Assembly: GCA_030836705.1 (NCBI GenBank)
Contig: JAUPLZ010000112.1
Location: 1 to 9,817 of the forward strand
DNA from: Campylobacterota bacterium
GTDB taxonomy: Bacteria > Campylobacterota > Campylobacteria > Campylobacterales > SZUA-545
Reading direction: 5' to 3'
DNA: 9,817 nucleotides
The notes under the pieces were generated by a model. It saw only the letters and a program-made list of their open reading frames with translations, was not told the origin of the DNA and searched no databases. The translations under genes were made by a program, and so were the position numbers. Shown here in pieces: positions 1-6,257 of the stretch. How positions within the stretch are numbered: position 1 is the first letter of the stretch; each line of letters begins with the position of its first letter.

Positions 1-645
1 ATGACCAGTAAGTCTGGCCGCGCCTTCGTCGGCTATAAATTCTCTGCTTCTTGAAACTGCCATTTGAATCATCATAGCGACAATCGGCATGATGATTGAT
101 AGAGCTATCATCAAAATCGGATGGGGTCTGTTGTCGTCTCTGCCGCCAAACATCGCGCCAAACTGCATCATGTTGGCTATCATCGATATGGCTCCCGCAA
201 AAGTCGCCGCAATCGTGCCTATTAAAATATCATAATGCTTTACATGGCTTAATTCGTGAGCTATTACCGCTTCAACCTCATCATGCTCCATCATATCCAA
301 AAGCCCTTCGGTAACCGCAACGGCGGCGTGCTGCGGATTTCTTCCGGTAGCAAATGCATTGGGTATTTTTTCGGGAATAATATAAACTTTTGGCATCGGC
401 ATATCCGCTCTTTTTGTGAGCTTGTGAACCATGCGCAAAAGTTCAGGCGCATTGCTCTCGTCAACCTCTACGGCATTATAGTGAGAAAGCACGAGTTTGT
501 CGGAATAAAAATAGCTATAAAAATTCATAGCGCCCGCAATCAAAAGACCTATAAGCATACCTGATTGCCCGCCGAATATTCCACCAATCCATACAAATAA
601 AATAGTCATAAGCGTAAGAAGAAATATCGTTTTTCCTCTTTCCAT
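1..645 (-). CDS. htpX: HtpX-type membrane zinc metalloprotease (M48), C-terminus outside window
   Basis: Reading leftward from the ATG at 643-645 gives 215 uninterrupted residues up to the window edge; family members are usually about 280-300 residues, so the C-terminal quarter is missing only because the window ends. Residues about 6-20 and 28-40 form two N-terminal hydrophobic segments. The zinc-protease motif HELSH lies at 130-134, and two more hydrophobic segments follow at about 143-160 and 178-195. The sequence SRSREFIADEGAARLTG near 198-214 carries the conserved Glu (about 202) that in M48 proteases is the third zinc ligand. In known bacteria HtpX sits in the inner membrane with its active site facing the cytoplasm and degrades misfolded membrane proteins, overlapping with FtsH in quality control. 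The start is supported by an AAGGAGG Shine-Dalgarno sequence 4 bp upstream. The gene is divergent from the glutamate dehydrogenase gene. Family assignment is very secure; substrates are unknown. Confidence 0.96.
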   Translation of the reverse strand, partial: MERGKTIFLLTLMTILFVWIGGIFGGQSGMLIGLLIAGAMNFYSYFYSDKLVLSHYNAVEVDESNAPELLRMVHKLTKRADMPMPKVYIIPEKIPNAFATGRNPQHAAVAVTEGLLDMMEHDEVEAVIAHELSHVKHYDILIGTIAATFAGAISMIANMMQFGAMFGGRDDNRPHPILMIALSIIMPIVAMMIQMAVSRSREFIADEGAARLTGH

Positions 646-649
646 AATT

Positions 650-656
650 CCTCCTT
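650..656 (-). promoter_or_regulatory. Strong ribosome binding site of htpX
   Basis: The + strand CCTCCTT reads AAGGAGG on the minus strand, a full match to the anti-Shine-Dalgarno core, 4 bp before the htpX ATG. It fixes the start codon. It is one of the strongest sites in the window; the divergent dehydrogenase gene has none. Confidence 0.85.
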
Positions 657-662
657 GTTTTT

Positions 663-687
663 ATTAAAACCTTTGTCCGGTTTTAAT
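663..687. repeat. Perfect 9-bp inverted repeat (7-bp spacer) in the divergent htpX/glutamate dehydrogenase gap
   Basis: ATTAAAACC at 663-671 is matched exactly by its reverse complement GGTTTTAAT at 679-687, around the spacer TTTGTCC. It lies between two gene starts, so it is not an end-of-gene terminator. It could be an operator for a dimeric repressor acting on one or both divergent promoters. If htpX transcription starts near 687, it would instead form a hairpin at the 5' end of the htpX mRNA, just before the Shine-Dalgarno site. It matches neither the CIRCE nor the HAIR heat-shock operator as I know them. The repeat is directly seen; the function is a guess. Confidence 0.7.
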
Positions 688-708
688 TTTGTTATTTTAC
701 ATAAAAAA

Positions 709-717
709 TGTGATAAT
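709..717 (+). promoter_or_regulatory. Candidate extended -10 promoter element for glutamate dehydrogenase
   Basis: TGTGATAAT fits an extended -10 (TGn followed by GATAAT, near TATAAT), within an AT-rich stretch as is usual for Campylobacterota promoters, which often lack a clear -35. The expected transcription start, about 7 bp after the hexamer, falls at or next to the ATG at 723, so use of this promoter would give a leaderless mRNA. On the other strand TAAAAT (694-699 read in reverse) is an equally tentative -10 for htpX. Assigned by eye. Confidence 0.35.
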
Positions 718-722
718 AAATC

Positions 723-3700
723 ATGGCAAAAAATACAAAATTAGAGATAGATATCGACGAATTAAGCAAAAAAGGCGTGATTGTCAAGATAAGCGGTTGC
801 GAGATTTTTTTGTATACGCAGACTCACACGACACTCTCTCATAATATGCCTATTCTTGAAAATTTGGGACTTGTTATAGACAATGAGGTTTTTTCGGTAA
901 TAAAGCTTAAAGATAGAGATATTTTTCTAAGAAAATATATCGTAACCGTCACAAATAACGAGCTTTGGGAAAATTCCAAACAAAACCTTGCCAATGTGAT
1001 AGAGAGTGCTTTTAAAAAAGAGATTACAAATTCACCGTTAAATTCGCTTGCTTACCTTGCAAATCAATCAAAAAGAGAGATAACTCTCGTCAAATCGATA
1101 GCTTCTTATTTGGATCAGCTGATTCCTGTTTTGAGTGAGCATTTTATAGACAAAACACTTGTTAAATATAGCGAGCTTACTAAGCTTTTTAATGAATATT
1201 TTGATAGCAAATTCAAACCGGATTTGAAAAACAGAGAACAAAAGCTAAAAAATATAGAAAAAATTATTTTAGAAAAAATAAAAACGGTAGAAAACATAAG
1301 CGAAGACAGAGTTTTGAGGATATTTTTTCAAATTATCTATGCCGCAACTAGAACTAATTACTATTTTGAGTATGAGCATATAGCATTTAAAGTTGATGTC
1401 ACAAAACTCTCATCCGAACTAAAAGGGCTTCAGCCGAAAATCGAATCGTTTGCCTATCATCCAAAATTTGCAGGCGTGCATTTAAGAAGAAGCAAAATAA
1501 GCAGAGGCGGGATTAGATACAGCGATAGAAATGATGATTATAGAAATGAGATAAAAGAGCTAATGAAAGCTCAAAGAAGCAAAAACTCGATAATAGTTCC
1601 ATCGGGCGCAAAAGGCGGTTTTATAATCCATGAGCAAAACCTGACAAAAGAAGATTTTGTGTGGGTTTATGAAACTTATATAAACTCTCTTTTGGATCTT
1701 GTGGATAACAGAAAAGAGAATGAAATCATAAGAGATTCCAGAATAGTTGCTTATGACGATGAGGATACATATTTTGTGGTAGCGGCGGATAAAGGCACGG
1801 CTCATATGAGCGATATCGCAAACTCAATAAGCACAAAAAGAGGCTTTTGGCTGGGCGATGCCTTTGCAAGCGGCGGCTCAAACGGCTACAACCACAAAGA
1901 GATGGGCATAACCGCAAAAGGCTCCATAAAATCAACGGAAAGGTTTTTTATAGAACTTGGTAAAAACTTTTATCAAAACCAAATAACCGTAGTCGGCATC
2001 GGAAGTCCAAGCGGAGATGTTTTTGGAAACGGAATGATTCTTAGCGAAAACTTTTTACTTATTGCCGCAATAAGTTCAAAAGAGATTTTTATAGACCCCG
2101 AACCAAATGCGCAAAAAGCTTTTAAGGAAAGAAAAAGGCTTTTTAATGAGCAAAAAGGGTGGGCGTACTACGACAAAGAGCTTATAAGCAGCGGCGGCGG
2201 AATCTTTAGGAAAAACCAAAAAATCATCAATCTAACACCGGAGATAAAAAAGCTTTTTAATATAAAAAAAGATGTAATTGACGGATTGGAGCTTGCAAGA
2301 TATATATTGTGTGCAAAAGTTGATATGTTATTTAACGGCGGTGTGGGAACCTATGTAAAAGCAGCAAATGAAAGCGATAGCGCAATAGGCGATAAGCCAA
2401 ATGAAGACACAAGAGTAAACGCAAAAGATATAAAAGCATATTGCGTATGCGAAGGCGGCAACTTGGGTTTTACCCAAAAAGCTAGAATAGAGTACGCAAA
2501 AAACGGCGGCAAAATAAATATGGACGCTATTGATAATTCAGCGGGCGTTCACACATCTGACATCGAGGTGAATCTAAAAATCATTCTAAACTCGCTAGTC
2601 CTAAAAGGCGTTATTCAGGAGGGTTACAAAATAGAGCTTTTAAAAAGCATGGCTTCAAGCATAGAAACGACTGTTTTGTGGACGAACTACTTTCAATCGC
2701 TTGCGATAAGTCTTGATGAGTTAAGAAGCAAAAAAGATATTCAAAAATTCATAAAAACAATAAATGTTCTTGAGGCAAAAGTCGATAACTTTGATAGAAC
2801 AGGGCTTGAAATCCCAAGCAACGAGGATATCGGTTCCGTACAATCAAAAAACGGTTCTATATTAAGACCTATACTCTCTTCTCTTCTTTCGTATTCAAAA
2901 ATTTTTCTAAAGAGCTTTTTAAAAAAACATCCTGCTTTTTTGGAATCTGATTTTTTAAGCCACTATATTTTTAAATATTTTCCAAAAGCCTTTAGCGCGA
3001 TATACAAAAACGAGGTTTTAAGCCATCCGTTAAAAAATGAAATTATTGCCACGCTTATCGCAAACAAAATAATAAATGCGCTAGGAAGCAGCTTCATTTT
3101 TGATGCGTGCGATATGGATGACGAGAGGTTTTTGCTCAAGATAAACTCTTTTTTGCTTGTCAATGAGCTTTATTCGGCGAACGATATTAGATTTGAGCTT
3201 TTTAGGGAAGATTACAAGCTAAATTACAAAAAACAATATGAGCTTTTTTTGGATTTGGACTATATGATAAATTTTTCCATAGAGTGGATACTAGAACACG
3301 GAGAATATAAAATAGCTCTAAAAGAGAGAATAAGAGAGTACAAAAAATCGCTTTTTGATTTTATTCAAGGCGTTGACGGTAAATATATAAACAATATAAC
3401 CGAGGCAAATGAAAAGATAAACAGATTTTTCTCTTTAAAAAACTATATTCAACTAGCGCTTACGATTATAAGCGTAAAAGAATCGACAAAACAAGATTTC
3501 GGTCATGTGGCTACTCTGTTTTTTACGGCGGCGGCGGATTTGGATATATTTTATATAACGAACGCCATAAAAGATATTCAAGCGAAAAACGAGTGGGAAA
3601 ATAGATTAAAAGATGAGCTTGAAAAGAGTGTTTTTAGTATTATTTTTCACATTATAGAAAAAATTATGAACTTCAAGCGACCTAATGAAACCATAGAGGA

Positions 3701-3854
3701 GGCGTATAAAATGTTTGTAAAAATTAATGAAGAGCATTACGCTATTTATCTTCAAGATTTAAAAAACCTAAAATCAAGCGCAAACGGAGATGTTTTTACC
3801 TCTTTGAGCGTTGTGATTAATTCACTAAAAAAAATAATAGATGCAAAAGATTAA
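723..3854 (+). CDS. gdh: NAD-specific glutamate dehydrogenase, large-type (Bac_GDH family), 1043 aa
   Basis: Catalyses oxidative deamination of glutamate to 2-oxoglutarate and ammonia with NAD+, in the cytoplasm. Residues 1-240 are a poorly conserved N-terminal region. The catalytic core begins with VHLRRSKISRGGIRYSDR (252-269), followed by the substrate-lysine segment MKAQRSKNSIIVPSGAKGGF (281-300), AADKGTAHMSDIAN (354-367), and FASGGSNGYNHKEMGITAKG (381-400). The dinucleotide-binding loop VVGIGSPSGDVFGNG is at 423-437, then FNGGVGTYVKA (537-547) and CEGGNLGFTQKARIEY (576-591). Residues 650-1043 are a helical C-terminal region. It is far shorter than the 1500-1800 residue L_180 enzymes, chiefly because the long N-terminal regulatory part is reduced; the catalytic motifs are intact, so this is not a broken gene. 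The ATG is forced by an in-frame TAA at 717-719, yet no Shine-Dalgarno sequence precedes it. The family call is secure; NAD preference is inferred from family. Confidence 0.93.
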   Translation: MAKNTKLEIDIDELSKKGVIVKISGCEIFLYTQTHTTLSHNMPILENLGLVIDNEVFSVIKLKDRDIFLRKYIVTVTNNELWENSKQNLANVIESAFKKEITNSPLNSLAYLANQSKREITLVKSIASYLDQLIPVLSEHFIDKTLVKYSELTKLFNEYFDSKFKPDLKNREQKLKNIEKIILEKIKTVENISEDRVLRIFFQIIYAATRTNYYFEYEHIAFKVDVTKLSSELKGLQPKIESFAYHPKFAGVHLRRSKISRGGIRYSDRNDDYRNEIKELMKAQRSKNSIIVPSGAKGGFIIHEQNLTKEDFVWVYETYINSLLDLVDNRKENEIIRDSRIVAYDDEDTYFVVAADKGTAHMSDIANSISTKRGFWLGDAFASGGSNGYNHKEMGITAKGSIKSTERFFIELGKNFYQNQITVVGIGSPSGDVFGNGMILSENFLLIAAISSKEIFIDPEPNAQKAFKERKRLFNEQKGWAYYDKELISSGGGIFRKNQKIINLTPEIKKLFNIKKDVIDGLELARYILCAKVDMLFNGGVGTYVKAANESDSAIGDKPNEDTRVNAKDIKAYCVCEGGNLGFTQKARIEYAKNGGKINMDAIDNSAGVHTSDIEVNLKIILNSLVLKGVIQEGYKIELLKSMASSIETTVLWTNYFQSLAISLDELRSKKDIQKFIKTINVLEAKVDNFDRTGLEIPSNEDIGSVQSKNGSILRPILSSLLSYSKIFLKSFLKKHPAFLESDFLSHYIFKYFPKAFSAIYKNEVLSHPLKNEIIATLIANKIINALGSSFIFDACDMDDERFLLKINSFLLVNELYSANDIRFELFREDYKLNYKKQYELFLDLDYMINFSIEWILEHGEYKIALKERIREYKKSLFDFIQGVDGKYINNITEANEKINRFFSLKNYIQLALTIISVKESTKQDFGHVATLFFTAAADLDIFYITNAIKDIQAKNEWENRLKDELEKSVFSIIFHIIEKIMNFKRPNETIEEAYKMFVKINEEHYAIYLQDLKNLKSSANGDVFTSLSVVINSLKKIIDAKD

Positions 3855-4062
3855 TTGCAGAGAGTGCAAGCACTACTACATCACTTTTGACGCAGCCATG
3901 CCATACGGTTGCAGAGCTTACGGCTTTAAGACAAGAGGCTTGCCGAGCTTAGCTGTTTTTCAATCTTCTGGCATAAGATGTACGCTTTTTTCAAAAAAAG
4001 AAAACCCCTCATCCGAAAAAAACGATGATACCAAAGATTCAAGCGGAGGCTTTTATGCCTGA
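3841..4062 (+). CDS. Small four-cysteine protein of unknown function, 73 aa
   Basis: The ATG lies inside the last codons of the glutamate dehydrogenase gene, giving a 14-bp overlap in another frame and suggesting translational coupling. The N-terminal half is conserved-looking: C6-x2-C9, then aromatic-rich KHYYITFDAAMPYGC with C24, then RAYGFKTRGLPS and SSGIRC with C47. Four cysteines in 47 residues suggest a zinc or iron-sulfur site. The last 23 residues are polar and probably disordered (SSEKNDDTKDSSGG). I recall small proteins of this pattern in Campylobacterota and other proteobacteria, sometimes labelled uracil-DNA glycosylase; the protein is much too short for that enzyme and lacks its motifs. 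No signal peptide or membrane segment is seen, so it is presumably cytoplasmic. The gene is credible; the function is unknown. Confidence 0.8.
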   Translation: MQKINCRECKHYYITFDAAMPYGCRAYGFKTRGLPSLAVFQSSGIRCTLFSKKENPSSEKNDDTKDSSGGFYA

Positions 4063-4117
4063 TTGGCTTAATCGCACATTTGATTACAATCGTAACCAAA
4101 CCGTATCCCCGCTGTAA
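4055..4117 (+). CDS. Possible 20-codon mini-ORF (leader peptide or gene remnant)
   Basis: ATG at 4055 opens a 20-codon frame, MPDWLNRTFDYNR... ending at TAA 4115-4117. It overlaps the stop of the four-cysteine gene by 8 bp and is preceded by GGAGG (4045-4049) at 5-bp spacing, a better Shine-Dalgarno match than most genes in this window possess. Its 3' half lies over the 11-bp repeat array. It could be a short translated peptide, a leader read from the upstream operon into the control region, or the surviving start of a lost gene. No homologue is recognised and the length alone proves nothing. Confidence 0.3.
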   Translation: MPDWLNRTFDYNRNQTVSPL

Positions 4118-4140
4118 CTTCTCTGTAACCGCCCGTTAAT
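4090..4140 (+). promoter_or_regulatory. Pho-box-like operator: five 7-bp units with 11-bp period
   Basis: Units start at 4090 (TCGTAAC), 4101 (CCGTATC), 4112 (CTGTAAC), 4123 (CTGTAAC) and 4134 (CGTTAAT), each exactly 11 bp after the last. The central two are identical; the two upstream units each match them at 5 of 7 positions and the last at 4 of 7. Direct 7-bp repeats separated by 4 bp are the layout bound head-to-tail by PhoB-class OmpR-family regulators; the enterobacterial Pho box repeat is CTGTCAT. The array ends about 34 bp before the GTG start of the DUF3450 gene, so the whole TonB cluster is the natural target. The repeats are seen directly; the identity of the regulator is inferred. 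Confidence 0.65.
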
Positions 4141-4165
4141 AACATTCAAAAAAATATTATCGGAG
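4137..4165 (+). promoter_or_regulatory. Candidate -10 elements and ribosome binding site for the TonB cluster
   Basis: Two -10 candidates lie downstream of the repeat array: TAATAA (4137-4142) and TATTAT (4155-4160). Use of the first would start transcription near 4150 and keep the GGAG at 4162-4165 in the mRNA. Use of the second, the better hexamer, places the last repeat over the -35 position as in class II PhoB activation, but starts transcription near 4167, after the GGAG. GGAG is 8 bp before GTG 4174 and 14 bp before ATG 4180, so GTG is the preferred start. Confidence 0.4.
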
Positions 4166-4173
4166 CAAATATT

Positions 4174-4956
4174 GTGGTTATGAGAACTAAATTTACTACC
4201 GCTCTTATCAAAAAAAGTCTTGTTTTTATTATGTTTGTCGGATTAGCACATGCCGATTCCGCTACAAACTTGGCAAAAGAGATAATAGATCTTAGAAGTG
4301 AGGTCGAATCTTTGTATGCAGAGCTTGACGATGAAAAAGAGGGTTTAAAATCAAAAACAAAATCGCTTATATCTCAAAAAAACGAGTTAGAAGCAAACAT
4401 AAGAAGAGAAGAGACGAGGATAAAACAGCTTGACGAGAGCATCAAAAAACAAAGAGATTTGATAGCCAAAAACAGCTCAGGCTCTAAAAAGCTTATTCCT
4501 TTAATCGTCGAATCTATTGAAATACTGGAAAAAGAGATAAAAACCTCTTTGCCGTTTAAAACGAGCGAGAGATTAGAAGCGCTAGAAAATATAAAAACAG
4601 GCGTAAAAACTTCACAATTCACTCCCGAAAAAGCGTTAAATAAACTTTGGGCTTTTTATGAAGATGAGATAAGGCTGACAAAAGAAAATGGGATTTTCAA
4701 GCAAACTATAACAATAGATAATCAAGAAAAACTAGCGGATATAGCAAGAATAGGAATGGTGGCTATGTATTTTAAAACAGCCGATGAGGTTTGCGGCTAT
4801 GTTCAAAAACAAGACGGCAACTGGATTTATGTCGCAACAAAGGATAAAAAAGAGGCAGAAGAGATAGCCGTGCTTTTTGATGCCTTTAAAAAACAGATAA
4901 GAACAGGGTTTTTTACCATCCCAAACCAACTGCCGAAAACGGAGAATAAACAATGA
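4174..4956 (+). CDS. DUF3450-family periplasmic coiled-coil protein of a TonB2-type system, 260 aa
   Basis: First gene of the cluster. Residues 1-27 are a signal peptide with a hydrophobic core (SLVFIMFVGLAHA, probable cleavage after AHA-27). About 34-100 is a highly charged heptad-like coiled coil (DLRSEVESLYAELDDEKEG and onward). The C-terminal half, about 105-250, is the conserved domain; ADIARIGMVAMYFKTADE (188-205) corresponds to the RvGRvaLyyqT-like signature I associate with DUF3450, followed by a GNWIYV segment. Related proteins are encoded beside TtpC in Vibrio TonB2 clusters (the VC1548 position); their exact role is not established. A periplasmic partner of the TtpC coiled coil is likely. 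GTG 4174 was chosen over ATG 4180 on ribosome-site spacing. The stop overlaps the next gene's ATG by 4 bp (ATGA), so the two are translationally coupled. Overall call is confident; mechanism is unknown. Confidence 0.88.
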   Translation: MVMRTKFTTALIKKSLVFIMFVGLAHADSATNLAKEIIDLRSEVESLYAELDDEKEGLKSKTKSLISQKNELEANIRREETRIKQLDESIKKQRDLIAKNSSGSKKLIPLIVESIEILEKEIKTSLPFKTSERLEALENIKTGVKTSQFTPEKALNKLWAFYEDEIRLTKENGIFKQTITIDNQEKLADIARIGMVAMYFKTADEVCGYVQKQDGNWIYVATKDKKEAEEIAVLFDAFKKQIRTGFFTIPNQLPKTENKQ

Positions 4957-6254
4957 TGCGATTAGTTATATTTTTGGTTTTTTGGGCTAATTTATTTGCC
5001 AATGCCGACTTAGAAGATGCTTACAAAAAAGAGTATGCGTTTTTGGTGGCACAAAAAAAGGCGCTTCAAGAGAGGGTTGAGATAGTAAAAAAAGAGGCAA
5101 AAGAGAAGATATCGTCTGCCGAAAAAGATATAGCAAAACTTCAAGAAAAGTACATAGCAAATTCATCGGATTCGGAAAAAAAGGCGCAACAGCTTTTAGA
5201 GATTGAAAGAGAGGCTCAAACCGTTCAAGATGATTCTGCCACGCTAGAGGCGACATTGATGCAGGCTGATTTGACGCTAAAAAAACATGGTTTTGCGACT
5301 CAAGAAAAAGAGTCTGTAAAAAAACTTCAAGAGATTTTTATCTACTCACCAAAGCTTTTAGGCGAGCTTTCAAGCGTTAGGAAGACAAAAGGGAGTTTTT
5401 ATGTTCAAGACGGCTCGAAAATAGACGGCGAGATTATAAAAGTGGGCAATGTAGCGGCTTATGGGATTGGCGAAAAAATAAAAGGCATTTTGATTCCGGC
5501 AGGCGAAGGCGAATATAAACTTTTTAATCAAAATGCGCTTGAATTTGAAGATAAATTAACAAATACAGGCAAAGGCTCGATTGATATATTTTTGTTCGAG
5601 TCGCTTGATAAAGAGATAGAAGAGAAAAAGGAAAAAACAGTTCTTGGGATAATCCAAAGCGGCGGAAGCGTAGCTTGGGTTATTGTGTGGCTTGGAGTTT
5701 TTGCTTTGTTTTTAACGCTTTTAAGAATTATTTTCTTGAAAAGAGCGAGTATGGATACAAACAGAGTCAGCGAAGATGTAGCCGGTTTGGTAGAAAAAGG
5801 ATTTTTAAAAGAGGCGAATGAAAAGTGTGCAACTTACAAAAACGCAACTTCAAGGGTTTTGTCTGCAACTATTAGAAACCTAGACAGAGAAAGAGAACAT
5901 CTTGAGGATATCGTAAACGAAAGCATTTTGCATGAAAACAGCTATCTTGATAAATTTGGCTCGACTATTATTATCGTAGCCGCTGTTTCGCCGCTCCTTG
6001 GACTCTTGGGAACCGTAACAGGTATGATTTCTACATTTGACATTATCACGGAGTTTGGCACGGGAGATCCTAAGATGCTCTCAGGCGGTATTTCGGAAGC
6101 GCTTATAACAACAGAGCTTGGGCTTGTGGTCGCAATTCCTGCACTCATATTTGGCAACCTGCTCTCCGGCTGGGCTGAAAATATAAAAGACGACATGGAA
6201 AAAGCGGCTCTAAAGGTTATAAATATTCACAAGCAAAACACAATCAAAGCGTAA
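4953..6254 (+). CDS. ttpC: TtpC-like extended MotA/TolQ/ExbB proton-channel protein, 433 aa
   Basis: An inner-membrane component that supplements ExbB in TonB2-type energy transduction. Residues 1-18 are a signal peptide (RLVIFLVFWANLFANA). Residues 19-230 are periplasmic: a coiled coil at about 25-110, then a compact beta-rich part (GSFYVQDGSKIDGEIIKVGN, 147-166). The first membrane helix is at about 239-262, a cytoplasmic loop spans 263-335, and the ExbB/TolQ core helices lie at about 337-360 (VSPLLGLLGTVTGMISTF) and 384-405 (ITTELGLVVAIPALIFGNLL). An ordinary ExbB is about 200-240 residues; the additional 200-residue secreted domain is what marks TtpC. In Vibrio, TtpC is required for TonB2 function. 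GGAG at 4941-4944 stands 8 bp before the ATG, which overlaps the DUF3450 stop. A second ExbB follows directly, as in Vibrio. Family and role are well supported; the symbol is by analogy. Confidence 0.9.
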   Translation: MMRLVIFLVFWANLFANADLEDAYKKEYAFLVAQKKALQERVEIVKKEAKEKISSAEKDIAKLQEKYIANSSDSEKKAQQLLEIEREAQTVQDDSATLEATLMQADLTLKKHGFATQEKESVKKLQEIFIYSPKLLGELSSVRKTKGSFYVQDGSKIDGEIIKVGNVAAYGIGEKIKGILIPAGEGEYKLFNQNALEFEDKLTNTGKGSIDIFLFESLDKEIEEKKEKTVLGIIQSGGSVAWVIVWLGVFALFLTLLRIIFLKRASMDTNRVSEDVAGLVEKGFLKEANEKCATYKNATSRVLSATIRNLDREREHLEDIVNESILHENSYLDKFGSTIIIVAAVSPLLGLLGTVTGMISTFDIITEFGTGDPKMLSGGISEALITTELGLVVAIPALIFGNLLSGWAENIKDDMEKAALKVINIHKQNTIKA

Positions 6255-6257
6255 GCG

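Noticed and set aside
96..564. Two + strand open frames (96-314 and 256-564) opposite htpX
   Set aside because: They are antisense to a clear htpX coding frame with HExxH and membrane helices, have no family resemblance and low-quality composition.
663..687. The inverted repeat as a Rho-independent terminator
   Set aside because: Both flanking genes start here and point away from it, so no transcript ends at this place from either gene.
3827..3834. Run of eight A near the end of the glutamate dehydrogenase gene as a possible programmed frameshift into the four-cysteine gene
   Set aside because: The frame of the downstream gene has a TAG at 3838-3840 just before its ATG, so slippage could not fuse the two proteins.
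3841..4062. Uracil-DNA glycosylase as the function of the 73-residue protein
   Set aside because: That enzyme is about three times longer and none of its motifs is present; only a cysteine pattern is seen.
4063..4111. A terminator after the four-cysteine gene
   Set aside because: Only weak 5-bp complementarity (GATTG with CAATC) and no T-run; read-through into the TonB cluster cannot be excluded.
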